Positions 35,398 through 45,024 are shown, numbered from the stretch's first letter. The stretch is 54,577 bases of DNA from Lusitaniella coriacea LEGE 07157 (GCF_015207425.1 NZ_JADEWZ010000035.1:1-54577); one strand, 5' to 3'. Program-made: numbers and translations. Notes: generated by a model from the sequence alone, not told the origin.

Positions 35398-36372
35398 CTA
35401 TGCCACTTGGTTTAAGCGGCTAACGCGGTATTGCTTGACCGACACGGGTTTTTCCCCAGAATTTTGAGCCGTCATCACCGAACCGCAGACCTCTACTCTC
35501 CCTTCGTAGGCTCCCATGCTGCCATTGGGTGCGGTAAATTCCAGGCGAATTTCTGCCCAATCTTCGTTGGTGGTGTCTTTTTCCAAAACTTGAGCAGATT
35601 TGCTGTAGTTGAGCCAGTTCCAACCCTGTTGCATCCAAATCTCGCGTTCGAGGATTTGCTCAAACTTCGTTAGCCCCGACCAGCCTCGATAAAACTGATA
35701 TAGCTCCATCACAGACCCTTCGCGTTTCACCAAATAATCGAGTACCTCTGGTTCGAGATGTCCCCAAACCTGCCCTGTGGGAAAATCTACCAGGGTGGGG
35801 GCAAACTGATGCCCGCCAAAATGAGAACATCGCCAAACCCGCAACTGGTCGCTGGCGTACTCTTTGCGAAGCTGGGAGTAAATGGGCTGCCCAAAACGGG
35901 CGCAAGCCACGTCGATGTTCCCGTGGGTACACACCATAATGTTGCGGGTAGAGTCAGCGGGCTGTTGGTAATCTAAAAACGGATGTAAATCGTCCGGCTC
36001 AAAGAGTAGAGCCTTTGCCAGGGGAACGATCTGTTCGGTCGGCAGCAAAAAGGTTTGTTTCTCAAACTGGGCAAAGCGATCGCGGGGACGGCGATAGTAG
36101 AAAACATGGGCTTGGTCGGGAACAGAATATTGTCGGTCAGGGGCAATTGCCAGAGGGAATACCCGCAGACCGCGATCGAAAGCTTCATGAAATAAGTCAT
36201 GAACGGGTTTCAGGAGAGGGTCGTGATGAAAGCGCTCTTCTGTCCAGGGTTGGGGTAACTCCATCGCCAGCCAGCCATGAGTGGGGTTAGCACTGCCAAT
36301 GGGATCTTCTCCGTTGGACTTAGAAACGAGCGAGCAAAACTTACATTCAGCGATGGGGTTTGGGGCGATCAT
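35398..36372 (-). CDS. Sucrase/ferredoxin-like (Suc_Fer) protein
   Basis: A 324-residue protein of the Suc_Fer family, a thioredoxin-like [2Fe-2S] ferredoxin fold. The cluster motif is CTHGNIDVACARFG near residue 146, followed by WRCSHFGGHQFAPT near 181, which holds the further Cys/His ligands. The N-terminal half has CKFCSL and RDRFAQFEK. Family members often lie in siderophore-uptake loci of cyanobacteria, where they may reduce or release iron from the imported chelate. It is 21 bases downstream of fecB and 16 bases upstream of the MFS gene. Confidence 0.85.
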   Translation of the reverse strand: MIAPNPIAECKFCSLVSKSNGEDPIGSANPTHGWLAMELPQPWTEERFHHDPLLKPVHDLFHEAFDRGLRVFPLAIAPDRQYSVPDQAHVFYYRRPRDRFAQFEKQTFLLPTEQIVPLAKALLFEPDDLHPFLDYQQPADSTRNIMVCTHGNIDVACARFGQPIYSQLRKEYASDQLRVWRCSHFGGHQFAPTLVDFPTGQVWGHLEPEVLDYLVKREGSVMELYQFYRGWSGLTKFEQILEREIWMQQGWNWLNYSKSAQVLEKDTTNEDWAEIRLEFTAPNGSMGAYEGRVEVCGSVMTAQNSGEKPVSVKQYRVSRLNQVA

Positions 36373-36393
36373 TTTTACTCCAAAGGGCTATAT

Positions 36394-37434
36394 TTACTGG
36401 GACGGAAGCAATTGCGTTTCCAATTCTTTGAGATAGAGTTCTGTACCGATGGGACCCGGTAAACCCAAACAGAGATAGGCGGGAATGAAATAGACTCGTC
36501 CGGCTTTGCTCGCATCGAGGGACTGCGCGATCGCGTTTTCTTGCCAACTCTTTTCAATGCCACTGAGTTGGCGTTCTTGAAAGTCTTCCATCCCCTCTAG
36601 TTGACTGGAATCTTTGAAGTTGTATCCCAGAACGATTGCAGAATCCGCTTCATTGAATTGAGGTAACACTTCCAGGGAAAGGGGAGGACGGAGGTTAGCA
36701 TCCTGTCGATCGATTCCAGGAGGATAGATGAGTTCAAACCCCAAATCCTTCATCAAGGAGCCACAGAAGCTGTTGCCTTCGGTAATGAGAACCATCTCTT
36801 GTAGATTAGAAGCCGTAAGCATCAGAACCTTGGGATTGGTTTTGACCGCAGGTGCAAGCTTTTTGCGGGCATTGGCAATTTTTTCTTGTCTTTTCGCGAT
36901 CGCGCCCTCTGCTAGTTCCGGACGACCCAACGCCTGCGCAATTGCTTGCAAATTCCCTTCCACATCAAACCACTCCAACAAAAGAGTCGGCGCGATCTCA
37001 GAGAGATTGCCATACTCTTTTTCAAGCCATTGAGAACCCACAATCAGATCGGGTTGAGTGTTGAGGATGGCTTCGATGGAGGGAGTATAAGTCAAACCCA
37101 CATTCGCCGGTTGGCTTTTGACGCGATCGCCCAAATAGGGAATTTGCTGGCTGGGATTATCGTATTTTCCCTGGTGGAACGCCATCTGGTCGGCAAACCC
37201 CGCAGGCTGAACGCCCAAGGCTAACAACAACTCCAACACATTGGGCCCCAGCACAACCACGTTCTCTGGCTGACCGCAAACTTCCGTTTTGCCCGCCTCG
37301 TGTTTAATGACGCGACAATCGGCATCCGGGGAAGCAGACTGAGGCGAATTACCCGTCCCTCCACAAGAAGTGGCAATCAAAACGGTGGCAATTGCCATCG
37401 CGAACAGTCGAATGTTTCTTAAGCGCATAAGCAT
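36394..37434 (-). CDS. fecB: Iron-siderophore ABC transporter substrate-binding lipoprotein
   Basis: A 346-residue FecB/FhuD-type binding protein that takes the iron chelate from the outer-membrane receptor to the FecCD permease. The signal ends with a lipobox (ATSC at about residue 25). Family segments are ENVVVLGPNVLELLLALGV near 58, PDLIVGSQWLEKE near 130 and VLMLTASNLQEM near 207. Its ATG overlaps the receptor stop codon by one base. The substrate class (citrate, hydroxamate or other) cannot be fixed from sequence alone. Confidence 0.9.
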   Translation of the reverse strand: MLMRLRNIRLFAMAIATVLIATSCGGTGNSPQSASPDADCRVIKHEAGKTEVCGQPENVVVLGPNVLELLLALGVQPAGFADQMAFHQGKYDNPSQQIPYLGDRVKSQPANVGLTYTPSIEAILNTQPDLIVGSQWLEKEYGNLSEIAPTLLLEWFDVEGNLQAIAQALGRPELAEGAIAKRQEKIANARKKLAPAVKTNPKVLMLTASNLQEMVLITEGNSFCGSLMKDLGFELIYPPGIDRQDANLRPPLSLEVLPQFNEADSAIVLGYNFKDSSQLEGMEDFQERQLSGIEKSWQENAIAQSLDASKAGRVYFIPAYLCLGLPGPIGTELYLKELETQLLPSQ

Positions 37435-40019
37435 TAGAACTGCACAGAAATTGACCCAACCACGGAAAAGGGCGCTCCCACTGTATTACCAAAGGATCGC
37501 TCATTTGTACTGATGATGTAGTTAGTATTAAACAGATTGTTGAAATTGAGTCCCAAGCGCCAATTGTCGCGCTCGTAGAATAGGGCTGCGTTGGTCAAGA
37601 AATAGTCCCCCACTTTAAAACTATTGGCTAAATCTCCAGCGCGATCGCCCACGTAGTTGACCCCTACGCCAAATCCCAACCCCTGCAAATCGCCACTCTG
37701 AATCTCGTAAGTCGTCCACAAACCCGCACCGTGATAGGGGGCGTTGAAAAGTCGATTCCCCTCCGGAATTGTGTTATCCTTCGTGATTCTGGCATCGGTG
37801 TAAGCATAATTGGCGATTATATTCCACCCCGGTAGAATTTCCCCCGCAATATCTAGCTCAACCCCTTGACTGCGTTGCTCTCCCGTAGCGACCGAGAAAA
37901 ACTGGTTATTGGGATCGGCAGTCGTAACATTCTCTTTGGTGATGTCAAAGTAGGCAAGAGTAGCTTGCAAACTGCCGTCTAGCAGCTCTGCTTTTATGCC
38001 AATTTCATAGCCTGTGGATTTTTGAGGCTCGAAGGAATTGCCATTGACATCTGTCCCAAAGTTCGGGTTGAACGATTGAGAATAGCTGGCATATAGCGAC
38101 AGATTTTCTGTGGGTTTATAGACGACTCCCAAGCGGGGACTCCAAGCGCTATCAGAGCGGCTTGTTTCGTCAAAGAGATTGCGAAAATCAACGCTGTCGT
38201 AGCGCAAACTGGCAAGAACGATAAAGTTATCGCTGAAGTTAATTTGATCTTGGAGGAAAACGCCGACGCGATCGGCTTCTGTATCGAAGTCAGGGAAGGC
38301 GGTTGCGTTCTCAAAACTCGACCCAGGAAACGCGCCAAAAACTGGATTGGAAAGATTGAGCGACGAGCCAACGGGGAAATCAATTTTTGTGAATCGGTCG
38401 TCAAAGCGGTTGAAATTGAGATCGACCCCGAACAACAGCGTATGCGCGATCGTCCCTGTTGCAAATTCCCCCACAATATTCGTTTGCACCGAATAATCGC
38501 TGGAGTAATACTCCCGACTCGCAGGCGCGCGAAAGACTGTTCCCGCCGTCTCATCCACAGAGAGGGGTAAGAGCGAGAGAATAGCGTAGTCTTGGCTCAC
38601 GTAACGAAAACCGTGATTCAGCGTCCAACCCTCGTCCAATTGGTGTTTGAGATCGTAGCCTAGGGTTAGAGAGCGATTGGTAACAAAGCTATCGGGATGG
38701 GTCGTAATCCGATCGCGCGGCACGTCAAATACCCCTTCGTCCAAAGCCGGAATTCCCGGATCGTGGGGATCTTTTTCATCCACATATTCCAACAGGAGAG
38801 TGAGAGTGGTGCGATCGCTAATGTCCCAACTCAGCACAGGAGCAATAAAGAAGCGTCGCGTCTCGGTTTCAAAGTTACGAAAACCATCCTCTCGTTGGTA
38901 TGCCACATTCAAGCGATAGCGCAAGGAAGCGTCTTCCGTCAGAGGTCCGGTCAGATCGACACTCGGACGAATGAGTCCCGAACTGCCTGCTTGCAACTTT
39001 AGTTCGTAAAAAGGCTCGGATAGCGGCTGTTTTGTGACTAAGTTAATGATGCCGCCAGGTTCGATTTGACCGTAGAGAACCGAAGAGGGACCTTTGAGAA
39101 CTTCAATGCGCTCGATATTTGCCGTTTCTTGGGTTCCCAAAAGGTTGGTCACGCGAAACCCATTGCGCACAATCGGTCCGCTGTCAAAACCATTCGATGT
39201 AAAGCCGCGAATCGCTATGTTCTCGCCGGTGCCGAACGTACCGAAGCGACCCGATATCCCACTAACATTCCGCAATGCCTCGTCTACACGAATAATTTGC
39301 TGGTCTTCTAGCACCCGTTGGGGAACGACCTGAATCGATTGGGGCGTATCTATAATCGGCGTGTCCGTTCTCGTCCCAGCCGTCGCGTTGGGAACGAGGT
39401 ATCTCTCACCGCTTTGTTGTTGCGTCACCACAATTTCAATTTCTTCGGAGGAGATTCCCAATACCAGTCCGGAGATTCCAGTGCGGATATCAACCGCAGG
39501 CGGCGCATCAGTTCCGGTAATGACAACTCGCACCCGATTGCCGGGGAGATTGGTGACATTGATTCGAGCAACGCCAACAGTGGGTTCGAGTGCTGAAAAC
39601 TCGTCTCCATCGGGAAGTGCTAATACTGCGTTGGGAATCTCCGCAGTTAGGGTGTTGCCAGAAACTGAAGTTTCCGGGGTTTCTAGTTCGTCGAGAGTTT
39701 CAAGCAGGAGTTCGATCCCCGTCTCGGTTGAGTCCAGTTGCACTCCTGTAATCTGGATAGCAGAAGCTTGGGCGATTTGGACGAGCCATTCATCAACGGT
39801 GGTGGCAGGTCGGTTAAGAGCGCTCCAAGAGGGAATTTCCGTTGTCGGTTGGACTTGACTCTCCCTGGAAGGAATCCTCTTTTCTGACTCTGGGAGAAGC
39901 GGTATTTCAGCAGGAGGCGCGATCGCGTCCTCTATGGCTTTTGCCGATTGTCCGGAGAGTAACATTAAAGCTGTGATTAGGGGCGCGATCGCGCCCAGGG
40001 CAAATATCGATGATTTCAT
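37434..40019 (-). CDS. TonB-dependent siderophore receptor with AMIN domain
   Basis: An 861-residue outer-membrane receptor. Residues 1-28 are a signal peptide (ending SAKA). Residues about 90-185 form an AMIN domain (IQITGVQLDSTETGIELLLE, then GNRVRVVITG), typical of cyanobacterial receptors. The plug follows from about 215 (TPIIDTPQSIQVVPQRVLEDQ, a TonB-box-like start, then IAIRGF and VLKGPSSVLYGQIEPGGIINLVTK), then the 22-strand barrel to the terminal aromatic residue (SISVQF). It imports ferric siderophores using ExbB/ExbD/TonB. It is the first gene of a four-gene operon with fecB, Suc_Fer and MFS. Confidence 0.93.
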   Translation of the reverse strand: MKSSIFALGAIAPLITALMLLSGQSAKAIEDAIAPPAEIPLLPESEKRIPSRESQVQPTTEIPSWSALNRPATTVDEWLVQIAQASAIQITGVQLDSTETGIELLLETLDELETPETSVSGNTLTAEIPNAVLALPDGDEFSALEPTVGVARINVTNLPGNRVRVVITGTDAPPAVDIRTGISGLVLGISSEEIEIVVTQQQSGERYLVPNATAGTRTDTPIIDTPQSIQVVPQRVLEDQQIIRVDEALRNVSGISGRFGTFGTGENIAIRGFTSNGFDSGPIVRNGFRVTNLLGTQETANIERIEVLKGPSSVLYGQIEPGGIINLVTKQPLSEPFYELKLQAGSSGLIRPSVDLTGPLTEDASLRYRLNVAYQREDGFRNFETETRRFFIAPVLSWDISDRTTLTLLLEYVDEKDPHDPGIPALDEGVFDVPRDRITTHPDSFVTNRSLTLGYDLKHQLDEGWTLNHGFRYVSQDYAILSLLPLSVDETAGTVFRAPASREYYSSDYSVQTNIVGEFATGTIAHTLLFGVDLNFNRFDDRFTKIDFPVGSSLNLSNPVFGAFPGSSFENATAFPDFDTEADRVGVFLQDQINFSDNFIVLASLRYDSVDFRNLFDETSRSDSAWSPRLGVVYKPTENLSLYASYSQSFNPNFGTDVNGNSFEPQKSTGYEIGIKAELLDGSLQATLAYFDITKENVTTADPNNQFFSVATGEQRSQGVELDIAGEILPGWNIIANYAYTDARITKDNTIPEGNRLFNAPYHGAGLWTTYEIQSGDLQGLGFGVGVNYVGDRAGDLANSFKVGDYFLTNAALFYERDNWRLGLNFNNLFNTNYIISTNERSFGNTVGAPFSVVGSISVQF

Positions 40020-40112
40020 CCAAATCTTTTTCCACGCAACTGAACCATGTACAAATAACTAAAAATACTTCTCAAGAAGCAGTGAAAAAATAATAGAGGG
40101 TAGAGCCTGGGA

Positions 40113-40152
40113 TTTTCTTTGCGAGACGGAGTTTTTTCTTTGCGAAACGGAG
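40113..40152 (-). promoter_or_regulatory. Tandem AraC/PchR-type binding sites upstream of the receptor gene
   Basis: Two 19-bp direct repeats, TTTTCTTTGCGARACGGAG at 40113-40131 and 40134-40152, with a period of 21 bp (two helix turns). They lie 94-133 bases upstream of the receptor start. Same-face spaced direct repeats fit AraC-family activator binding, and the AraC/PchR-type gene is adjacent. Confidence 0.75.
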
Positions 40153-40186
40153 ATGGAAATGCTTTTAAGTTTGCTACGCAGGATTG

Positions 40187-40254
40187 ATATCAAATCCTTC
40201 AAATTGCCCATTGTGAAAAATTCACCGTGTCCCCGTGTCCCTATTCCCTATGCC
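40187..40254 (+). repeat. Dispersed repeat, copy 4
   Basis: ATATCAAATCCTTCAAATTG, then CCCATTGTGAAAAATTCACC, followed by GTGTCCCC and CTATTCCC words. Same orientation as copy 1. It lies between the AraC-type gene and the tandem regulator sites. Confidence 0.75.
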
Positions 40255-40290
40255 TAGCAAGGATTTCTGGTAATTCACATCAGGTGTAAA

Positions 40291-41301
40291 TTAGTTAAAT
40301 TTGCTCAACTGATAAGTTTTTGGACTAATGGCAAACTTTTTCCGAAAGGCGGTGCTGAACGCTTCTGGATTGCGATACCCCACCATTGCAGCAATTCCGG
40401 CAATAGATAGGTTGGAATTCAGGAGTAGCTGTTGGGCTTGTTGCATTCGGTAATCTTGCAAATAGCCGAATACGGTTGTCCCGAAAACCTGACGAAAGCC
40501 CTGCTTGAGCTTACAGTCATTCAATCCAACCTGTCGTGCTATTTCTGCGAGCGAGGGGGGATTCTGAGCGTGGCGAATGATAATCTCTCTGGCGTGGTGT
40601 AGAGAATCAATGTCAGCACTTTGCAAGCGAAAGCGTTGGGGTGTGGAGTGGCGTTCTTCTGTCCAACACGAAAACTGTAGAGAAAAAAGCTCTAGGGCTT
40701 TACTTTCGAGATAAAGTTGTTGAGTTAATCCTTGATAAGGACATTGCAGCATTTGTTGAACCGTTTGGCTCATCGCTGGTGAAATTCTACCTAAAGGTTG
40801 ATGGAAGCGCAGGAAACTTTGCTTTTGAAAGAGTACTTGTAACGGCTGAGGCAAACTTTTATCCGCAAGATTGAAGGAGCTAAAATAATCAACATTGGCA
40901 TGAATCATTACTACGTGAATCGGTCGATTTGACTGCCATTCCTCAACTTCGGTATGTTCGGGGAGATGGTAGAGATAGTTCCAGCCTGTGACTTCTTCGT
41001 AGTCACGGCTAATGTCTGAGACTTTAGGTGTCCGAACTCTAGAAGAGCCTGATAAATAAAATTTAGCAACTAGCGGAAACTGACGTTCGTGTTGCCGTTT
41101 TATTTTGACTGTCTGTGCTAAAGTTGCGCAATAGGTCTCAATTGTTAATCCGTTACGTAGAGAAATAACGCGACAGGTTCCCGTCCCAATTGATTTGGGC
41201 AAATTATACTGAACGCCTAACTCTATGGGCTGACAAATTTGTTCGCCTTGTTCTTGGGCTTGTTCTACCAGTTCTGGGAAATCTGCATTTTCGATCGCCA
41301 T
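40291..41301 (-). CDS. AraC-family (PchR-like) transcriptional regulator
   Basis: A 336-residue regulator. The N-terminal part (to about 230) is the ligand-sensing region of PchR-type proteins that detect ferric siderophore. The C-terminal 100 residues contain two helix-turn-helix motifs: SLAEIARQVGLNDCKLKQGFRQVF and LSIAGIAAMVGYRNPEAFSTAFRKKF. In Pseudomonas and cyanobacteria such proteins switch on the receptor operon. The adjacent receptor gene carries two matching direct repeats. I chose the ATG at 41301; a TTG at 41361 would add 20 residues. Confidence 0.88.
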   Translation of the reverse strand: MAIENADFPELVEQAQEQGEQICQPIELGVQYNLPKSIGTGTCRVISLRNGLTIETYCATLAQTVKIKRQHERQFPLVAKFYLSGSSRVRTPKVSDISRDYEEVTGWNYLYHLPEHTEVEEWQSNRPIHVVMIHANVDYFSSFNLADKSLPQPLQVLFQKQSFLRFHQPLGRISPAMSQTVQQMLQCPYQGLTQQLYLESKALELFSLQFSCWTEERHSTPQRFRLQSADIDSLHHAREIIIRHAQNPPSLAEIARQVGLNDCKLKQGFRQVFGTTVFGYLQDYRMQQAQQLLLNSNLSIAGIAAMVGYRNPEAFSTAFRKKFAISPKTYQLSKFN

Positions 41302-41402
41302 TCTGACTTTTTGCACATTATTAATAAAATTAATTCTCAATAAAAAAGATCGATCTGTCAAGGAAGAGACGACGCGCGAGAAAGCTAATCCCTTGCTCGA
41401 TC

Positions 41403-41990
41403 TTACATTTCATCCAAATACGCTTTCAACCGTTCCAAGGAAGGACGCGAAAATAAATTGCGATAAGAGTTTCTCGTTTTGGGCAATTGCTGGAGAATCG
41501 CTTGCTCAGTTGGCAACCACCCGGTTGGGGGACGATATTGTACCGCCAAATCCTCCTGCACGGCTAACGCGCAATTGCCCCCCTCGTCCATCACTGTGAA
41601 GAGCAGGACTGGATACTGCATATTCCGTTTTCCCACCAAACCCGTGAAATAAGAGAAGTGATACTCCAGGGGCAAAGACCAAACTTGAACTCGCGCATTT
41701 TTCCCAATAATGAGGTCAACTTCACCGTTCTCGCGCTCAATTAAGCGCATTTGAGTTCGATCTCTGCGGAAGAGAAAGATGGCGAGTAAGGCGAGTGCAA
41801 GCGCTAGAAGCGCTAACCCCACACTCCAGGCGAGTTGCTCGAAAAGATCGGAAAACCCGCCAATTAGCAAAATAATTAATGCCATTAGCGCTCCTGTTGC
41901 AATTATCATGAGGCGATTGATTTTGCGCGTGGGAAAAATCGTTGCTTCATACAAGGTGCATCCACCGAGTGCATTGTTTGACATAGCCAT
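41403..41990 (-). CDS. Hypothetical membrane protein
   Basis: A 195-residue protein that I do not recognise. Two adjacent hydrophobic helices lie at about residues 26-44 and 53-73; the rest, from RDRTQMRLIERENGEVDLIIG, is a soluble domain with beta-strand character and ends in an amphipathic helix. It is divergent from fecC, with the conserved 43-bp motif between them. Its position inside the iron island may be meaningful or not. Confidence 0.65.
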   Translation of the reverse strand: MAMSNNALGGCTLYEATIFPTRKINRLMIIATGALMALIILLIGGFSDLFEQLAWSVGLALLALALALLAIFLFRRDRTQMRLIERENGEVDLIIGKNARVQVWSLPLEYHFSYFTGLVGKRNMQYPVLLFTVMDEGGNCALAVQEDLAVQYRPPTGWLPTEQAILQQLPKTRNSYRNLFSRPSLERLKAYLDEM

Positions 41991-42057
41991 TCGTTCAACT
42001 TCAGGCTATTACTTTACCTTAACGAGTTGTCAAGGATCGATCGAATGCGGCAATTGC

Positions 42058-42101
42058 TTATTGCTTTTAATTTTCATTAAAATCGATTAAGATAAGCTCT
42101 G
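42058..42101. promoter_or_regulatory. Conserved 43-bp motif, copy 2, upstream of fecC
   Basis: TTATTGCTTTTAA, TTTTCATTAAAATC, GATTAAGATAAGCTCTG. It ends 37 bases before the first permease start and shares about nine tenths of its bases with 34013-34055. It probably contains the fecCDE promoter or a regulator site. Confidence 0.5.
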
Positions 42102-42137
42102 GCGCGTTCCCATAACGATTTTTCAGGACTTCAACTC

Positions 42138-43169
42138 GTGACGAGACAATCGGTTCAAACCAGTAGGGGCGATGGGACGCGATCGCGCCCTTCCTTGTGG
42201 ATGGGTCTGGGGATCGGCGCGATCGCGTTGCTGCTCTGTTTAGTAGCCAGTACGATTTATGGGGCGACAGATATCTCCTTGCGGGAAGTTTACGAAGCCC
42301 TGACTGCCTTCGACGGCTCTACGGAGCATTTAATTATCCAAACGATCCGATTGCCGCGATCCTTTATTGCCTTGTTGGTGGGGTCTGCTCTCGCGGTGGC
42401 TGGGGCATTGATGCAAGGACTGACGCGCAATCCCCTCGCTTCTCCCGGTATTTTGGGGATCAATGCAGGTGCAGCCTTTGCTATTGTTACTGCAACCTTT
42501 CTCTTTAGCGATCGCGCCCTCAGTTTTTATGTTTGGTTTGCCTTTCTCGGTGCGGGTTTAACGGCAATCTCCGTTTATCTTTTAGGCTCTCTCGGTCGCG
42601 GTGGATTGACCCCCCTCAATTTAACCATCGCAGGGGCAGCATTCACCGCCTTTCTCGCCTCCCTCACCCAGGGTATTTTAATCGTCAACCAACGCACCTT
42701 TGATGACATTCGTTTCTGGCTAGCGGGTTCTCTCGCCGGACGGGACTTAACTCTTTTGCTCCAAGTACTGCCCTATCTCTGCGTTGGATTTCTGCTGGCG
42801 TTTGCGTTAGGAAAACCCCTTGCCACCTTGAGTTTGGGTGAAGATGTGGCGAAGGGATTGGGGCAATCTGTTGTTTGGGTGAAGGGTCTGGCAGCCTTGA
42901 GTATCGTTCTCCTCGCCGGATCGAGCGTCGCGATCGCGGGGCCCATTGGATTTATCGGTTTAATCGTTCCCCACATCGTTCGTTTTGGGGTCGGTTCCGA
43001 TTATCGCTGGATTTTGCCCTACGCGGCGATCGCGGGCGGAATTTTGCTCCTTTTGGCGGATTTGGGGTCGCGTTTAGTGCTGCGACCAAGCGAGCTTCCT
43101 GTTGGGTTTATTACTCCCTTGTTGGGCGCGCCGTTCTTTATTTATTTAGCGCGATCGAGGATTCGTTGA
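42138..43169 (+). CDS. fecC: FecCD-family iron-siderophore permease (first subunit)
   Basis: A 343-residue inner-membrane permease with about ten helices (BtuC/FecCD family). Family signatures are RLPRSFIALLVGSALAVAGALMQGLTRNPLASPGILGIN near residue 70 and the ATPase-coupling segment GPIGFIGLIVPHIVRFGVG near 272. The N-terminal tail is short and basic. GTG start, with AGGA nine bases upstream. The next permease starts two bases after the stop codon. With FecD and FecE it imports ferric siderophore passed on by FecB. Confidence 0.93.
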   Translation: MTRQSVQTSRGDGTRSRPSLWMGLGIGAIALLLCLVASTIYGATDISLREVYEALTAFDGSTEHLIIQTIRLPRSFIALLVGSALAVAGALMQGLTRNPLASPGILGINAGAAFAIVTATFLFSDRALSFYVWFAFLGAGLTAISVYLLGSLGRGGLTPLNLTIAGAAFTAFLASLTQGILIVNQRTFDDIRFWLAGSLAGRDLTLLLQVLPYLCVGFLLAFALGKPLATLSLGEDVAKGLGQSVVWVKGLAALSIVLLAGSSVAIAGPIGFIGLIVPHIVRFGVGSDYRWILPYAAIAGGILLLLADLGSRLVLRPSELPVGFITPLLGAPFFIYLARSRIR

Positions 43170-43171
43170 AG

Positions 43172-44188
43172 ATGGCAGAAAGCAGATGGCAGAGGGCAGA
43201 CGGGAGGTTTCAAAGGGTCTTACTGATTTTGGGGGCAGTAGTTCTCGTAGCGATGATTACGAGTGTCAGTTATGGGGAGTACGCGATCGCGCCCTTGGAT
43301 GTTATCAAAACCCTACTTGGCATCGAAACGGCAAATCCCGGCGATGCTTTTGCCATTCGGACCCTGCGATTGCCCCGAACCCTAGTTGCTTTTTTGGCTG
43401 GAGTGGGACTGGCAATGGCAGGAACCCTCACCCAAGGGATTACCCGCAATCCCCTCGCCGCCCCCAGCATTATCGGCGTGAATGCAGGCGCATCTCTCGC
43501 AGCCGTGACGGTACTGGTTCTCCTGCCTAACGTCCCCTTTTCCGTCTTACCCTTTGCTGCTTTTGGCGGGGCGCTAGGGGTTTCTCTGCTCATATACCTC
43601 TTTGCTTGGCAGGGCGGCAGTTCTCCTCTGCGCTTGGTTCTCGTCGGCGTGGGATTCAGCCTAATTGGGGGCGCTTTTACCAGCGTTATTGTCACCCTCG
43701 GTGAGATTAACCTTGCCAGTCAAGCCTTAGTCTGGTTAGCGGGTAGCGTTTACGGGCGAACCTGGGAACAGGTTATCGCGCTATTTCCCTGGATTGCTAT
43801 CTGCGGCGTTTTAGCGCTCTGTTGGGTGCGGGAGTTAAACGTTTTGCACCTTGGCGACGATACCGCACGGGGTTTGGGAAGTTTGGTTGAAGGACAGCGA
43901 GGATTTTTGTTGCTACTCGCCGTCGCCCTAGCGGGTGCATCGGTGGCAACTGCTGGAACCATTGGTTTTGTGGGCTTAATGGCTCCGCACCTCTCGCGGC
44001 AACTTGTTGGTTCGACTTACCAAGCCATCTTGCCGACTGCGGCTTTGATGGGAGGGGCAATTGTTGTCTTAGCCGATTTGATCGGGCGGTTGCTCTTTGC
44101 TCCCATTGAATTACCCTGTGGGATTATTACTGCCATTATTGGCGCGCCCTACTTCCTTTATCTTTTAATCCGCGATCGCGAACGATAA
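43172..44188 (+). CDS. fecD: FecCD-family iron-siderophore permease (second subunit)
   Basis: A 338-residue permease with the same architecture as the first subunit. [39 protein letters not shown] lies near residue 64 and [20 protein letters not shown] near 265. The two subunits form the heterodimeric channel. The start codon and first residues ([14 protein letters not shown]) are encoded by a GGCAGA/GCAGATGG short repeat, so the N-terminal tail seems to be repeat-derived. It begins two bases after fecC and ends five bases before fecE. Confidence 0.93.
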   Translation: MAESRWQRADGRFQRVLLILGAVVLVAMITSVSYGEYAIAPLDVIKTLLGIETANPGDAFAIRTLRLPRTLVAFLAGVGLAMAGTLTQGITRNPLAAPSIIGVNAGASLAAVTVLVLLPNVPFSVLPFAAFGGALGVSLLIYLFAWQGGSSPLRLVLVGVGFSLIGGAFTSVIVTLGEINLASQALVWLAGSVYGRTWEQVIALFPWIAICGVLALCWVRELNVLHLGDDTARGLGSLVEGQRGFLLLLAVALAGASVATAGTIGFVGLMAPHLSRQLVGSTYQAILPTAALMGGAIVVLADLIGRLLFAPIELPCGIITAIIGAPYFLYLLIRDRER

Positions 44189-44193
44189 TATTG

Positions 44194-45024
44194 ATGAACC
44201 CTTCTAAAGCCTCCCTCCACCATCTAGAAACCCGCCAACTCACCCTGTCCTATGGCAGCACTCCGGTTATTTTAGATTTGAATTTAGCCATTCCGCCGGG
44301 GAAAATTACCGTTCTTGTGGGAGCCAACGGCTGCGGAAAATCGACGCTATTACGAGGCTTGGCGCGACTGCTTAAACCGCGTAGCGGTGCGGTTTATCTC
44401 GATGGAACCGCCATTTTTAAACTACCCACAAAAACCGTCGCCCAGCAATTGGGAATCCTCCCCCAACATCCCACCGCACCAGAAGGGTTAACCGTGCGCG
44501 AATTGGTGGTTCAGGGGCGCTATCCCTATCAGAATTGGTGGGGCGCGCGATCGCGCGAAGATGAAATTGCCATTGAAAACGCCCTAGACACTTGCCGTAT
44601 GAGCGAACTAGCAGAACGCCCCCTAGACAGCCTCTCCGGGGGACAGCGACAGCGTGCCTGGATTGCAATGGCGTTGGCTCAGGATACCGAAATTTTGCTC
44701 CTGGACGAACCCACCACCTTCCTCGATTTAGCCCATCAAGTCGAAGTCCTCGATCTCCTCTCAGAACTCCACGACTCCCAGGAACGAACAATCGTAATGG
44801 TGCTGCACGATCTCAATCTCGCCTGTCGCTACGCCGATTGTCTCGTTGCCATTCAACGAGGTCAAATTTACGCCCAAGGCGCGCCGGAACGGGTGATGAC
44901 GGAAGGAATGCTGCGGGATGTCTTTGGTTTGGAGAGTCGCATCGTTCCCGATCCTGTGGCGGGAACGCCGATGTGTATTCCCCTAAGCCGTAGAGTCAAG
45001 GCGCAAACCCATTCCCCAACTTAA
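44194..45024 (+). CDS. fecE: Iron-siderophore ABC transporter ATPase
   Basis: A 276-residue ABC ATPase. Walker A is GANGCGKST near residue 44, the signature [15 protein letters not shown] near 148, Walker [14 protein letters not shown] near 167, and the H-loop is MVLHDLN near 199. It drives the FecCD permease. The ATG at 44194 is preferred to a TTG three bases earlier. It is the last gene of the fecCDE run and is followed by 200 bp that carry the Zur-type box of the next operon. Confidence 0.95.
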   Translation: MNPSKASLHHLETRQLTLSYGSTPVILDLNLAIPPGKITVLVGANGCGKSTLLRGLARLLKPRSGAVYLDGTAIFKLPTKTVAQQLGILPQHPTAPEGLTVRELVVQGRYPYQNWWGARSREDEIAIENALDTCRMSELAERPLDSLSGGQRQRAWIAMALAQDTEILLLDEPTTFLDLAHQVEVLDLLSELHDSQERTIVMVLHDLNLACRYADCLVAIQRGQIYAQGAPERVMTEGMLRDVFGLESRIVPDPVAGTPMCIPLSRRVKAQTHSPT

